From contig CACVBU010001315.1 in assembly GCA_902728285.1 (NCBI GenBank), forward strand, positions 909,302 through 973,301: a stretch of DNA of 64,000 nt, written 5' to 3'. Below, in pieces: positions 1 to 12,473 of the stretch (position 1 is the first letter of the stretch; each line of letters begins with the position of its first letter). The translations under genes were made by a program, and so were the position numbers. The notes below the pieces were generated by a model, which saw only the letters and a list, made by a program, of their open reading frames with translations, made no database searches and was not told the DNA's origin. This stretch comes from Clytia hemisphaerica. Taxonomy: Eukaryota; Cnidaria; Hydrozoa; Leptothecata; Clytiidae.

Positions 1-796
1 AAGCAAATTTTATTACAAACGAAGAAAAATGAGATCTCGACTGCACTAATTAAACGACTGGACCTTTCGTTAAAAGGAAAAGACAGGTCAATTATTATTT
101 ATATCATAGTGGAACTGTGAAAACAACATTTTTGTTACGATACGTTTGTGAGAACAAAAGGCTTGACAGAAGATGTGTCTTATAGATTCAACCAGGCTCA
201 ACTAGAGTATTTAGTTTGAATAGTTCAACACTCAGGTAGTCACAAACTTTTCGAAAAACTAATAAAACCTTTTCTTTTTATAAGCAACTGAGATTTTAAG
301 CTCCAGCCCAATGTTTGCCTAACGTTCTAGCTCAATTTATGAAAGATTTCTACCGCTCCTAATTCTATACGATATTAGGGATCTTTAGCATCTAGGATGG
401 CGACTTTGAAAAAGTACGGCAAGATTGAACAAAAAGAAAGTCCTTAGGGGTTGATATAAGGATCGCAGCTAGGTTCTATTCTTTTCATATCAATTTTCTC
501 ATGAGAATAGTCATATTTAAAAGAAAACTTGACTAAATTCAAATTTGTCCATGTGATATTAAATCTAGATAAAATCGGATAAAATTTGCCATTTACTCCA
601 CGTCCTCATTCAAGTCGCCGTCCTAGATGCAAAAGGTCCCTATTTATTAATGGGGCACGGGGAAATAAGGTTTGTCATGGTTAGATTACCTAAAATAGTT
701 TTTCTATATAATATTAAAAAAAACATTCGGCTGACTTCAGGGCTCGTAAGCAGCCTGGTTGGTTATATACAAAATGGGTAAAACTGTGACACGTAC
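1..796. other. No recognised gene; probable intron of the NCoR-like gene
   Basis: This is AT-rich DNA downstream, in gene orientation, of the last NCoR-like exon seen. That exon ends at a good donor, so the stretch is most simply intron. I looked on the minus strand for a second SANT domain, which should come next in the family, and did not find one. Confidence 0.4.
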
Positions 797-3700
797 TTTC
801 ATTATTTGCTTGCTGTTGATTAGCCTCAGCCGCTTCTGCTTGCTTCTTTTGACTTCTTGTTTGGAAAACCTTGGGCGGTTTGGGTGTTTTGAGGGCGGCG
901 CCCTTCTTGCCTGGATCTTGTTGTGATTCTTCGTCAGTGATGGTTGGCTCATCCCTCACACTTTAAAAAGTAAATAAAAACATCCTTCAACATCTCTAAA
1001 TGAAGGATCAAATCCAAACACTTCGGATCAAATTTTTCAATACCTTTTGCAAGGTTTAAAAGCAAAAAGACATTTTACGACTTACGTCTTAATCGATTCG
1101 CGGGATCCCCCGCGGGACAAAAAATTAACTAGTTCCTAATCGAAATATGTAACATGTAATTCAACCGTGCCTCGGTAAAATGTTCACTTTGTCTCAGTGA
1201 AAAGTTTGAAATTGCAACATTCAACCAGCCTGACAAGCTGTTGAACTCCAGAAACGAGCTGATTTCGAAATGCCGCCACGTGAACAAGTTCACGCTAAAA
1301 CAACACGACTCGAAAGACTGACGTCAATCGTTGTCAAAAGAAGCCAGTACATTGTTCTTCGTAAACATTTAAAACGAGCTCTAGTTTTTAGATTCTATTT
1401 TCAACCGATGATCGTCTCCATGGCGTGAAACTATTAGTATTGAAATAAAACACACTAGCCGGTACCCGGCGTCGCACGCCGGTTTAGCTGTTTGCTGAAC
1501 GCATTTAAAGTCCTTTGGATGTTGGGAAGGTGGCTTAAACACGATGAAATCAAAATTAGAGAAAATAATTCTTTTCAAAGTTTGACTCTGTTCCTAAGGG
1601 TATGTGTATGTGCCGGCCTTAAGGGTGCCTTTTTTGAAACATGGCAGTTTGAAAAATCGGAAAATCAAACTTCAGTCCCACTAAGAATCGGAAAAATAGG
1701 AAAATTTCAACTTTTTGCCCCCAGAAAGATAGAAATTTGGTCAAATTAGTTCCAAAAAGTGAATTAAAATTCACACAATTATTTCCCTTGTTTCTTCTCT
1801 TTATTCTGCTAAGGGTCCGAGGGACAGGGCCGAAATACAGCCTCCCTCCGGAAGGCAGCTAGGACATGCAGACAAAAAAGCGTGATAGCGCAATTTTATG
1901 TTGCTTTTTATAAAATAACTTTGTCATAACTTCGATAACTTTTCAAATTCAACGATGACTTAGATTTACAGCAAAATAATTATCGACATAGATGTTTAAA
2001 GGTCCCTTTTTACGAAGAAAGAACTCTAGTTTTTACCGCCTTTTGAATGTATTTTTAATGTTGCTGTTGTTCTAACAAACTTGTCTTGTAATTCTTATGT
2101 TTTATTTTATATTTGTTCTTTTCTTTAACAGATTCTGTTTAAAAGATTTTCTTTTGTTTTGAAAAGAATTCGAATGTCTCAAATCAAATAAGGTCGTTAA
2201 TTACATTCGAAAACATAAAACAAAAGAAAAGAAAGAAAAAAAAAGAAAGTCTAATCTATCAATCAAAACAAAGTCTTTATAAAACGGCGCGAATCTGATT
2301 TAACACATTTGTGGAGCAAGAAGTAAAAGTCATCTTTTAAAAAAACAAAACATTGCTTGCGAAAACGAAAGTGACACACAAAAAACAAACAAAATGACAT
2401 ACAGACTACGGCTATTAATATATAGATTAACTTCATTCGACAATAGTATAACATGTAATTCAAAATTTCATGTGATAGATTTCAAGTATTGACGAAATAC
2501 TAGATCGAGATAAAGTATGGTACATACATTGAATCTGATTGTTCTTGCGTTGTATTACTGGTTAAAGAAACACCATCTTCGTTCTTTTTCTTCTGGTCAC
2601 CACCCATTGTCTCATTCCCAGTCTCTTTGGCCTCGTTCTCAAGTTGACCAGCCTCGTTTTCGTCTTCCTCTTCATCATCGTCTTCATCAATATACTCAAA
2701 ATCTTCTAATTCGAAATTGAACGTGTTCGGTTTGGTGTTTATGCTAGATGAATTCCCTGAGCGGAGAAAGAAAGACATGTTCTAAAATGGTTTCTTTTTT
2801 TAAGGCTAGGTTCGAGTTTACAGGGAGAAATAACGTTATATGCCTGAAAGACATCTGACGTTCATTCCTTCCTGTGAAACTTGAGCCCAGTATCTAGCCG
2901 AAGAAAAATAAAAGAAAGACCACAGTTCGATGCCGGCAAAACTGGTGCTTTATACAAGACGTATGTGGTTAATAGATGCATATTGACATAATGGTTAAGG
3001 GATCAGGAGAGAACAGCCATCCAAACTCGATAAAACGAGTTGATGCAACTTTTTCGTCTGCCATCAAATTCAGTAATGATGATGGATGATTTAAAGACGA
3101 CCTCTTAAATTTGGGAAAATATAATTCAAAATTTCTTTAGTCCCAATCAATCTTTCTCTTTAATTCGAGACTCCCCATCAATATTACCTTTTCCCTTGTT
3201 TTGGTCACTTTTAATGGATCCTTTTGCTGGAACTTTGCCTTTCTTTTTCTTTGGTTTAGTCGTTCGAAAAGCTCCTTTCTTTTTGTTCTGATAATAAAAC
3301 AGAACACAGTCCATGCAACTTTTCCGTTCCAAGGCTGCGGCAATTTTGCCGAAATCTTTAGGAGCTTGATGGAACTTTTCACGGAAAATTCTGCGCTCGT
3401 CATCACTCCAAATGATTTGTGATTTCCGTTCCGCTTCGAAGCGCTCGAAGTCACGTATTAAGCCGTTTTTATTGATAAATCGAATACGGCGATCATAGGT
3501 GCTTAACAAGTGTGGAGCATTTATTGCTAGAGATTTCTTTTGTTGTTTATTCGCTTCAAATTCTTTGAGATTGTTGGAAATCTCTTCTAGTTCCGCTTCA
3601 CTACGGATGCTTCTTGAACCAAGACTGTCCAAAAGATAACAAGTACAATTAAGAACAATGAAACACGAACAATGTCAATTATCTACACTCGTCAAAAGTT

Positions 3701-6700
3701 AAGAAGTTGGAAATAAGACCTAGTATGGAGTGTCAGTTAATCGCATTGTTTGGAAGAAAAGATTGCTCATAAAAAGTGAAATAAGCCCCAAAACCCCCCA
3801 AGTCTCATGAAGTGTTGCAAATCGAGCTGAAAATATATTGCAGACACATTTTAAATGTATCATCGGCGCTAAGCAATGTATATTATTGCCTAGCAATATA
3901 TTATGTGGTGTATGTAGCCCTTAAGAAATTCTAATTCTTACCGATCAAACCTTTCCTGTTGTTCTCGTTGTTTTTTTATCTCTGGAAATTCCTTCTCGTA
4001 AAATGAACGCGCGCGATTCATCCGTTGCCTGTAAGAATGGATTGTAATAAGTAAGTTTTCTGACCGTAATCGAGAGCGAACCTGAGGTTTTCATATAGCT
4101 GTCTACGGGAAGGTAGCGGAGGGCGTCACTCGACCTTTATCTCTCTATTTTCCCTTGATCTTTCTCTAAATTGCTGAGCACGAAGCAGAGAGGAAGCAAG
4201 TATCATTTTTCTGAGTCTTTGGTATGATCCGGCTGGGGTTTGAACTCACAACCTTGCGCACTGTAGCCAAATGTACCTACCTTTACTTTACTTTAATGTA
4301 CCACTACCTTTGTGCTACGATCGCTTTTGAATGAAAAACGAGAGTAGGAATCAAGGCTCTTTTGTTAAACTTAAACTAAGCTTCAAATTAAAAATAAAAT
4401 TGGCATTGGGTTTTAGAGTGACTATGGAGAGGTTTTCATCTGTTAAAAAAATACTCAGTGGTGTATGTGAAAATCGTACTTTCGTTTGACGTTTCCTTCG
4501 ACTTTTTCGATCCTTTTCAACCACATTTTCTTCTTGTTTTCATAGTCTCGTTTCAAATGTTGTTCCTGAAAGATCAATTCAGAAAATGAAAAAAAATTCA
4601 TCAACAGCTTGAAATAAATGAAACATATTGCTAGTTTAGAATATTTTAGCACAGTTGTTTGATCACTGCAAGGTTTTTCGTTCCAAACGTAAAAGGTAAT
4701 TTTCAGAAGCAATTGGTTTGACTTTTAATATCATAATGAATTTGCTGGATTTCGAGATATGAAAATTCATCGTTTATGGTTTCGCTAAGACAGAAGAAAT
4801 TTGAACAATTAGCAATGGTGTCAAATTAGATGATAAGTTTTTCTTGGAATTTACTGTAGTGTTGAGTCAATGAGACTTTCATACACGCATAAGTCTTTCT
4901 GAAAGACAACAAATATCATAAATGTAGATATGTGTTGAGAAAAAGACATACGTACCACTTTGATTTCACCTTTTCTTTTCATTTGCAAAAATCGAATCAA
5001 TTTTGGCTTGAACGTTTTGAACCTGTGTGAGAAAGGATAGTTGTGTCGTGTTCAGATAAGAATCGAACCAAATCTAACGCAATTGAAATTAAAGTCGAAC
5101 GCAACGAACTCGAGAAGTAAAACCTCAATTTGTTTAGTTCAAAAAGCCAAATAAGAGAAAAGAGATTTACAAAAACTTACTTTTCGATGTTTTCATTGTA
5201 GAATTTCAAGTCAGATGGCTGATTGTATAATGGCTAAAAGTAGAGGAGAATGAAAGATTTTAGAGAGAGGAAATTGCATAATGAGTACTAATACATTGAC
5301 CTCGTTCTAAATGAACAAAACTGAGTCATCAGTTAAATACATACCAATTTTAAGTCTTGACCTTTGTAATTAAGATGAAGTAAACTTTCGTGCGCTTGCT
5401 TTGCTCGAGCCTGAAAAAATTACAATGGAAGATTAAAATTGAAGACGCTATAATTAACTATACATATATAATAAGATCCTGAAAATTTCACAAATGTTAT
5501 AAGGCAGAATAAAAGTGAAATATTAAAGCCAAATTGAAACTATAAAAGCGAGGTCTAATTGCTATGAAAAAATACTGAGTTTGCGAATACATTATAGTTG
5601 TGAAAACGAAATAACTAAAACAAAATGCGATCATAAATAAAGCTATCGTAAAAGAATAGAACCTGGTTTTCATCATAAATCCTTTTGATCATATCAGTAT
5701 TTTTGTATTGGAAGCGTTCAATTAGCCTTCGTTTGTATTCAGCCTCAGGGTCCTCTTTCTTCAATGCTATTTGTTCACTTTTCTCATTGTTCTTCCTCTC
5801 AAAGTATGCTCGCTCCTCTTGTTTCAGTTTGGTCAAAGTTGACATGATTTCGTTCTATGGTGTTGCAAAAAGATACACGTTAAAAGAACAAACTTTATAA
5901 GGCTTCGATGTCCAAAATGTTAAGAACAAGTTAGGAACATTTTAAGTCTTTGTGGACTCTAAAATACCCGATTTATTAGGAAAATGGACAAAAATATTCA
6001 CAAAAAAGGTGAAAATAAGAGCATATCATAAAAACATTTTCAGGCTTGAAACTCAAAAATTAAGAACAAATTTTGTAGGTATGTTAGGACCGAACGACAT
6101 GCATAAAGAGAGACAAATAGTATAGATAAATTGCCCGAAAATTGTAAAATCGATGACTTGGTTCTTGTGTTAAGCTGGGTGTTTGGTAGTGCTTGGCTAT
6201 ATTTCGAACAATTTATGTATTCTGGTCAACTCAAAAAAGCTTTGAAACCAAAATTTCCTACCAAAATTGGTCCATTCTATAAATATCTCACTTTAAATAG
6301 AAATTATCATATGTCTCCCCTCTTGGAAAGTTACAAAAGGTGAAATAAATTTTTCCTTAACATAAACTTTATAAAATTCAGACATAAGTACAAACTACTT
6401 TAGAGATAGTAATCTTCATCTCCAATAATCTAAAAAGCCTTGTTAAAGTACGCTTCAAAAATGGTTTAAACTAAAATTAGACCATATCTTATTATCGACA
6501 ATCTCCTTTCCTGGACAACCAAATAATCATTTTATTTCTCTAAGTCGCTTTTGATTCGTTTTACAAGAATAAACTTTTTTTCAGAAGGACTTTTTCTAAA
6601 TGTTGATTTTTTTATAAGTGTAGTAGCAGCTGCAAGGGACACTAAAATATCTTTGATATTAAGATACGAAAAGTGAAAATCAAATATTGATTATCTGCAG

Positions 6701-7996
6701 TACACCCTGGTGTAAATAATACGAAAAATTAAAACATGAGTACAAAATCAATATCATCTTCTAATTTTCTGTCTGAAGCGTCAATTTCTAAAACCAACAG
6801 AACAAAGATGAGAACAAAATGAGAACAATATGATTCTTTTTCAGATTTATATTACCACATCAATTATCATCGCAACATGATCATCGACCATTTAACAAAA
6901 TTAATCTGATTCTGTGAAATATTTGACAATTTTCTTTTTTTAAAAACTTTCAGAATTTCTTGTTAGAATTACTCTAATAGTTGTACGCTTTTTTTATAAG
7001 AGCTTAACCTACAAGGTTTTAAGCCTAAAAAAAGACGTTCTTGTTTTCGTTAAGAATTTCCTAAGAAATTATATGTTTTCGAGTCTGCAAAAGTTTTCTT
7101 AGCATGTTCTAAATTTTTTGGGCATCAAGCCCATACTTTATTCTACAAAGAAAAGTTTATTGAAGAAATATCCAAACTTCTACTTAGAGCTGAATCAAAA
7201 GTCTGATAATTAGTTGGGCCATTTACTAAGACTCCGTTCCAAACAGAAATATTATGGATGCATTCATTCTTAAGAGCCATTTTCTGAGAGATTTAAGACA
7301 AGAAACTGATATCCTCAGAAATGCTTCATCAAACTTTTTTTGGAAAATACCTACCAGTTAACTAGATACTAGCCCACAAAATTCGTCCGTTTCGCGGCAA
7401 AATTTTACATTTTGAATGGGAAAACAACTTCCAACAAGAGAATCTCTCAAATGAAGACCTTAGAAGGCTTTCTTTTTGTATACTAGTGAAATAATGGCAG
7501 AAATACTAGACATCTATCTAACATTGAGGGTCGGAAAAGTTTTTAGAACTCAAATTTTCACTAAGGATCATATTTTGTTCCATATTCTATCTTAAAGAAA
7601 AAAGCAAGTCTGCCGCAGCCTTTAATGGTGGGATAATGATTCTTGAGATTGCCATCTCATTCAATTTTCAAATTTGGACCATAAATGCCCGAATTTTAGC
7701 ACTCTGTAATTCGTCATCCCGTAGGATATTTCAAAAAAGATTTTGACAGGTTGCAACAATCATGGTTTTGACCAAAATATTTGAAAATGAAGCAATTCAT
7801 GATCCTACCCAATTTTATCCATTTTTCTTAGAAAATGGCTCCTAAAGCCCCAACTACAAATATATGGAAATATTAAAGTTCATTAAACCTCTAGTGAATG
7901 AAGGCTATCCAATTTTTCTTTGATTTCATTGATGTTTTTATCAACCAATTCCATCTGCTGGACAAAATTTCCCTCTTGAACTACTTGAGTTGCCAT
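797..7996 (-). CDS. NCOR: Nuclear receptor corepressor (NCoR/SMRT/SMRTER family), N-terminal part, ten exons, 3' end outside window
   Basis: NCoR/SMRT proteins are nuclear scaffolds that join nuclear receptors to HDAC3-TBL1 corepressor complexes. I infer coding exons at 7996-7889, 5854-5663, 5410-5345, 5233-5181, 5022-4956, 4565-4480, 4028-3942, 3624-3188, 2756-2528 and 960-797. All have GT-AG borders and matching phases, giving about 496 residues. Family signatures appear in the expected order: an N-terminal coiled coil (exon 1), IYDEN, PLYNQPSD, YEKEFPEIKKQRE, then SANT1 at about residues 288-336 (WSDDERRIFREKFHQAPKDF, then LERKSCMDCVLFYY). A Glu/Asp-rich linker follows, then a TRSQKKQAEAAEA stretch like the segment before SANT2 in vertebrates. 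The start at 7996 is inferred: an in-frame TGA lies 13 codons upstream in the same exon, which has 5'UTR to 8040. The donor after exon 1 (GTTTAA) is weak, so the exon 1-2 link is the least certain. Family assignment is strong. Confidence 0.9.
961..2527 (-). other. Intron of the NCoR-like gene, no other feature seen
   Basis: This intron lies between the acidic-linker exon and the TRSQKKQ exon. It has short GC-rich patches (around 1098-1115 and 1460-1485) but no coding or repeat structure that I can support. Confidence 0.5.
4228..4325 (-). repeat. tRNA-like sequence, probably the head of a SINE
   Basis: Read on the minus strand, the segment has a box-A-like TAGCACAAAGGTAGTGG and, about 60 bases later, a box-B-like GTGAGTTCAAACCCCAGCC. 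An AAGTAAAGTAAAG run sits between them, so it does not fold as a normal tRNA. It lies in an NCoR intron. The most likely reading is a tRNA-derived SINE or tRNA pseudogene. Confidence 0.4.
5855..7888 (-). other. 2-kb intron of the NCoR-like gene, nothing else recognised
   Basis: Very AT-rich intron between the start-codon exon and the second coding exon. Short open frames occur on both strands, but none has a recognisable motif or good splice borders. No inverted or tandem repeat stood out. Confidence 0.4.
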
Positions 7997-8040
7997 CTTG
8001 AGATCTTGTTTGTTTATCTCTTGTTGATGTATTCAAATCC

Positions 8041-8609
8041 CTGGAAAAAAAAAACAATCAGTGAAAATTTTGTAAATAGAAATTTGAACGAGTCACAAGA
8101 ATTTATCATTATCAAGAAAATCAACAAAGCTTTTTGATTGAAACTTTTATTAATTTTTAAAAGATATTTATTTTACAAAACGGTATAAATAATTTCCATT
8201 TGCTTTGTAAGCACTCGTTTGCATTATCAAGTGGAAACCATTTTCAAGAGAATTAGTAAAGTTACATGGTTAACATGGTTTCCTTAGCGTGCATCTCATT
8301 AGTTCCATTAAAAAAAGTCGAAATACACAATATCAAAAAAGTTCTCCTCAGACAAAAAATCAAAATCTTAAAAATGACAAAAACACCCAATGGGGTGTTT
8401 TTTTTGAGTGATCTTCATCAAATTTCTCAAAGACTTTAGGGACTTTTTAACGCCTTTCAGTTTGATAACCGAAAGCGGGTCATGGAATTTCAAATTTCCT
8501 TTGCAGGGCTGCTACAGGTTTGCCAAGTTGAAATCTCCAGACTTTTAGTCTCAAAAGCCATATTTTTCCAGATTCTTTATCTGAAAATATCAAAAATCTA
8601 CCAGACATT
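8041..8609. other. Region upstream of the NCoR-like first coding exon, no gene recognised
   Basis: This follows the polypyrimidine tract of the acceptor before exon 1, so an upstream untranslated exon of the corepressor gene should lie further right. I cannot locate it or a promoter. Confidence 0.35.
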
Positions 8610-9343
8610 TTGATAAAATACCCAATATTTTCCAGACACTTTATCTGTTACGAAGGTTTTCAGATATTCCTTAACGGTCATTTGAAAGGCCAGATTGATG
8701 AATACAAAAGAATGAGAAATATCAGAATGAACACGATTAAAAGCTTTGGTTGCGAGGGAAGTGAACACAAATTTTGGGGGATTTCAAAAGCCAAGATGAA
8801 AGTTTCCTATTTCCAGAAAGTTTATGAGACTCCATTCAGGACTATTTCCTTCAAATTCCATATTTTTTTCCTGACAAGTATGCAGAGGGCTGAGTATGCT
8901 AATTCCACTGTAGAAAACGAGGAAATCATTCAAAAACAAAAGTCACCTTGTAAAATTGAGGAGATAAACGGGATAAAAGGAAAAACATCAGTGAGGAGAA
9001 TGGTTAAGCGAAATGGATTGAAGCAATATATAAGGATTAAGACTCTCAGAATAGCCAAGAAAAAAAACAACGACGAACAGAAAAAGCTAGTGCTTTAGCA
9101 GTTTTTTTCGGTTTTCCCACAAACAGAGTATGGAAAAGGTCATGTTTCAAGATTTATTTTAGAGTTACAGTTTACAGAAAGGGTGACAAGATTGAAAAGA
9201 CATTAAAGAAAAGAATCAGAAATATTTGGCAAGAGGTTTTTAAGGAAATTCCCGAGATTCAAAAATTGTTCAAAGAATTTGTCCCTTGCTTACAGTGTGT
9301 CAAAGATAGCAATGGACAATGTATAAAGATGTTCTTTGGCTGA
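8610..9343 (+). pseudogene. Degenerate Tc1/mariner-like transposase remnant
   Basis: The first frame, ending at 9098, carries SVRRMVKRNGLKQYIRIKT, which resembles the helix-turn-helix linker of Tc1/mariner transposases (S-V-R-R-x-L/V-K-x-x-G-L-K-x-Y). After a frame change, a second open stretch from about 9182 to the stop at 9341 has a basic helix followed by a C-terminus in CIKMFFG. That is close to the CIKLFYS ending of the better preserved mariner copy at 55684-57081. The catalytic core between them is not recognisable. The part before about 8880 may be unrelated. It has no intact ends that I can find and is certainly inactive. Confidence 0.45.
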
Positions 9344-9545
9344 CTTTAAAGACATTATAAAATTACTTAAAAATGATTTCTTAGCTTTGTGGTGAAATGA
9401 TGTACTTTAAACTGAATTCTTCTTCTAGTGTTAAGTTTTATGAAATCAGGAGATGAGATTTTTTTATGTCAAATTTCTAACCTTTTATACAAGACATATA
9501 TTATGTTGATAATTAGTTTAACATAATAAGTACAAAATTAAAGCA

Positions 9546-10196
9546 GTGTATCTTTTTTTGAGGTCTCATATTCAAACTTCAATTTTTGAACTTATGGCCT
9601 ACCTTGATGGTCGCCTTACGGAAGCACTGAGTAGAAGAGATCACTTCCGTTTTTTTGTTGTAGATTTAGATCACAACAAAGAGATCAAATTCGAAAAACG
9701 AAGAAAAAGCTCAAAAATATCTAGATCCAGAAAGATTATTTGGTTTAATTCACCTTTCAGCATTAATGTAAAAAACAATTTCTTACAAATTGTCGCTAAA
9801 AACTTTCCAAAAGCCCACAAATTCAATAAAATCCTAAACAGAAACACACTGAAGGTCAGCTACAGTTGCTCACCAAACATTATTGTCTCTTCTATCAATA
9901 AATAGGTTTTGGGAGACCCTATACCAATCGAAACAAAAATGTGTAATTGTAGTAAAAATAGGAATTGGGCAATTTTTTTCAACGGAATATGCCTTCAGAA
10001 AAGTGTTATTTACAAATGCCACATAAAAGCCAACCCAGAAGACGACGGTGTTCATAATATTGGTCTCACTGAGGGCACTTTCAAAAATTGCTGGTACAAC
10101 CATGATATTAGAAATGTTTCCAAAGAAAAATCCACTGAACTATCTAAACAGGTTTGGAGTTTGAAAAAAGCCGGTTCAACACCAACTTTAACTTGA
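9546..10196 (+). pseudogene. Penelope-like element C-terminal fragment with GIY-YIG-type region
   Basis: One reading frame interrupted by a single stop at 9903-9905. The first half has the linker typical of invertebrate Penelope-like polyproteins (RKIIWFNSPFSINVKNNFL, then LKVSYSCSPN). The second half has CNCSKN, VIYKCHI, IGLTEGTFKNCWYNHDIRN and KSTELSKQVWSLKK, the usual zinc-knuckle and GIY-YIG nuclease order. The GIY core is decayed: the usual Y-I-G-L is N-I-G-L. The reverse transcriptase part is missing. The match is to remembered family patterns; a profile search would settle the clade. Confidence 0.65.
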
Positions 10197-10332
10197 GAAA
10201 TAATTGACCAGCGTACCGGAACGGTAGCAAAAATTGTAATTCATGCTTGACTGAAAAATAACTTCCAACGTAAAGTTGATTAATAAAAGAACTGAATTAA
10301 TATCTAAATGTCGCCATAGCAACAAATTTTAA

Positions 10333-11200
10333 TAGCTACAAAGCATAAGGACCAAGAAAAGGCCAACATCCTGCAGAAACAATTCTGCAGTGTCTTTACT
10401 AAAGAACCAGAAGGTGATCTACCTGATTTTGACAACAGAACAGATAAAATACTTCAACCACTAAACATTACAAAGGAAATGATAACAAAACAAATCAGGA
10501 AACTCAATGCGAATAAATCAATAGGTCCAGATGAGATTCATGCCTCAATGCTTATTGAACTTTGTGATCATATTGCAGAACCACTATCAATCATAATGGA
10601 TAAAACTCTTGAGGAAAGAAATTTACCTAGTGACTGGAAACTAGTATATGTGACACCAATCTATAAAAACAAAGGAGCACACAACATTGCTATTAACTAT
10701 CATCCCGTAAGTCTAACTTCATTAGTTTGTAAGTTGATGGAAACAATGATATGAAAACATTTCATGGAACACCTTTGCAGCGAAGAACTTCTATCGAACA
10801 AGCAATACGGTTTCATCAACAAAAGGTCAACAGTCACACAGCTTATCTCCTTTATATATTGTGTTGCGAATCAATTGCAAAAAGTGAAGTGGTCGACCGT
10901 TGCATATACTTCAACTTTGCCAAAGCATTTGAAACGGTACCCCATCGGAGACTTATGATGAAACTAGAACGCTACGGGATTAACGAATCAATTCTGAACT
11001 GGATCTTTTCTATCAAACCCCAAGCAATTATTGAGTGTTAATGGGGCAAAATCATCTCTAGATCCAGTGATAAGTGGCATTCCTCAAGGAAGCGTGCTCG
11101 GTCCTCTGATCTTTGTTATGGTAGGAGAACATGTTCTATCAAGCTTTTTCTTGTTTGCAGACGACACAAAGATTATAAAGCATTCCCTCCGGACAATTAA
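10333..11200 (+). pseudogene. Non-LTR retrotransposon (LINE) reverse transcriptase fragment
   Basis: A recognisable reverse transcriptase of the CR1/Jockey-like LINE type, broken by a stop at 10752-10754 and by at least two frame changes between 10900 and 11040. Motifs in order: QFCSVFTKE (about 10381), NKSIGPDEIHASML, LPSDWKLVYVTPIYKNKG, NYHPVSLTSLVCKLMETMI, KQYGFINKRSTVTQL, the palm FNFAKAFETVPH, ISGIPQGSVLGPLIF and the catalytic FADD (FLFADDTKI) near 11150. Endonuclease and 3' end are missing. It follows the Penelope fragment in the same orientation but has no visible link to it. Confidence 0.8.
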
Positions 11201-12186
11201 ATTTTTACATTTTACTACAGTCATTTTTAGCATTTTATTATCTTTTATTGTCTTTAGTTAATTAACATGTTTCCTAAGGAATTACAACTTTTTGTACATT
11301 TTGTTGAGATTTTTTGAAGTAGTTTTACACTTGACAATATTTTTTACTTTAACAAGTAAAATTATAAACATCACATTGGGAATATCTTTTTCAATGTTTT
11401 GTGTCAACTAATGTTGAAAGTGTATTGCTTAAATGGAATGGAAAAGAGGTAAGCAGGGTTTTTTAAAGCACTTTTTATCACCGTTATTTGGTGGCAAAAA
11501 CTCAATTTCAAATTATATACTGAGTTTTCAAACTCAATTTTGTAAAGAGAAAAAAGTGAAAGCTTTTTTTTCTTCTTTTTTAAGCCACTGCATTTTAAAC
11601 TAAGTGGCTAGAAGTCTAGAAGAAAAGAAAGTGTCTGTTGCAAGAAGCAAGTGTGTTTCCATGGCCACCTAGGCTTATGACCAGACAATATCAACGGAGC
11701 AAAACTGACAATCTAGCCTGTAAAACACAATTGAACACAATTGAATGATTGAAATTTGATTTTCAAATGCATTAAATCTCAATGGAACGTCAAAGTTATA
11801 AATTTAAAGGAGATCTTATGTTTTTGACCCTTTCTCTTTATGGGAGATTTTGAACTCTAACTAACCAGTACAGGAGGGTACCTATATTTAAGGACCTCCC
11901 TATAAATAAGGACCTTCGCTTACTAGATTGTTTTTTTTAGGTTGATTTTGTCAAAATGACCTTGAACGGTTTAGCTTGAAAACTTTTCTCAATCTGGTAG
12001 CTATGACTGCGAAAAATGCCGTTTTGAAATGGTACCATGGGAGTGAACAGCAAAATAGTTGCTGGAAGCTGTAACATGGACCTAGAATATGAAGTTGATC
12101 AAAATAACGTGTGGAAACAATCTAAACAGTGGTTCTTCGGTTTTAAATGTTTTTTTTGCTGTTAAATGCAAAGAAATTTGGTTCGA
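11201..12186. other. No gene or structured repeat recognised
   Basis: AT-rich DNA between the LINE fragment and the repeat at 12187. No open frame with known motifs on either strand. Confidence 0.35.
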
Positions 12187-12315
12187 ACGGTGACAGAAAG
12201 ATCTTCATCATTCCTTGACTTTTAAAAGCAAGTCAGGTAACTTGCATCAGTGGAGGGAAACTTGCATAGCCCTCAAATAAATGACCTCGCTGGTCATTAA
12301 AATACAAAGTTAATT
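12187..12315 (-). repeat. Dispersed repeat, inverted relative to copies at 17519-17559 and 18708-18790
   Basis: The reverse complement of 12227-12315 matches 18708-18790 with few differences (shared TTTAATGACCAG, GAGGGCTATGCA, CTCCACTGATGCAAGTTACC). The adjacent 12187-12225 matches 17519-17559 (GATGATGAAGATC and the following CGTCACCG). Order differs between the sites, so they are not simple long terminal inverted repeats of one element. Confidence 0.65.
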
Positions 12316-12473
12316 AAAAAAAACCTGATTTACAAAATTTGCAGGTGGTAAAATGTATTTCTCCTAATCATGTGATGGCATGTATAATTATGTTTAATAT
12401 CATTATTAAACTTTAGATTACTTAAGCGTCTAACAGCGATCGAGAAACGTCTGAATTCCTGCCATATTGAAAT

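Noticed and set aside
1..796. SANT2 exon of the corepressor at the left edge
   Set aside because: No W-x-x-x-E...NW...K-F-Y pattern found on the minus strand.
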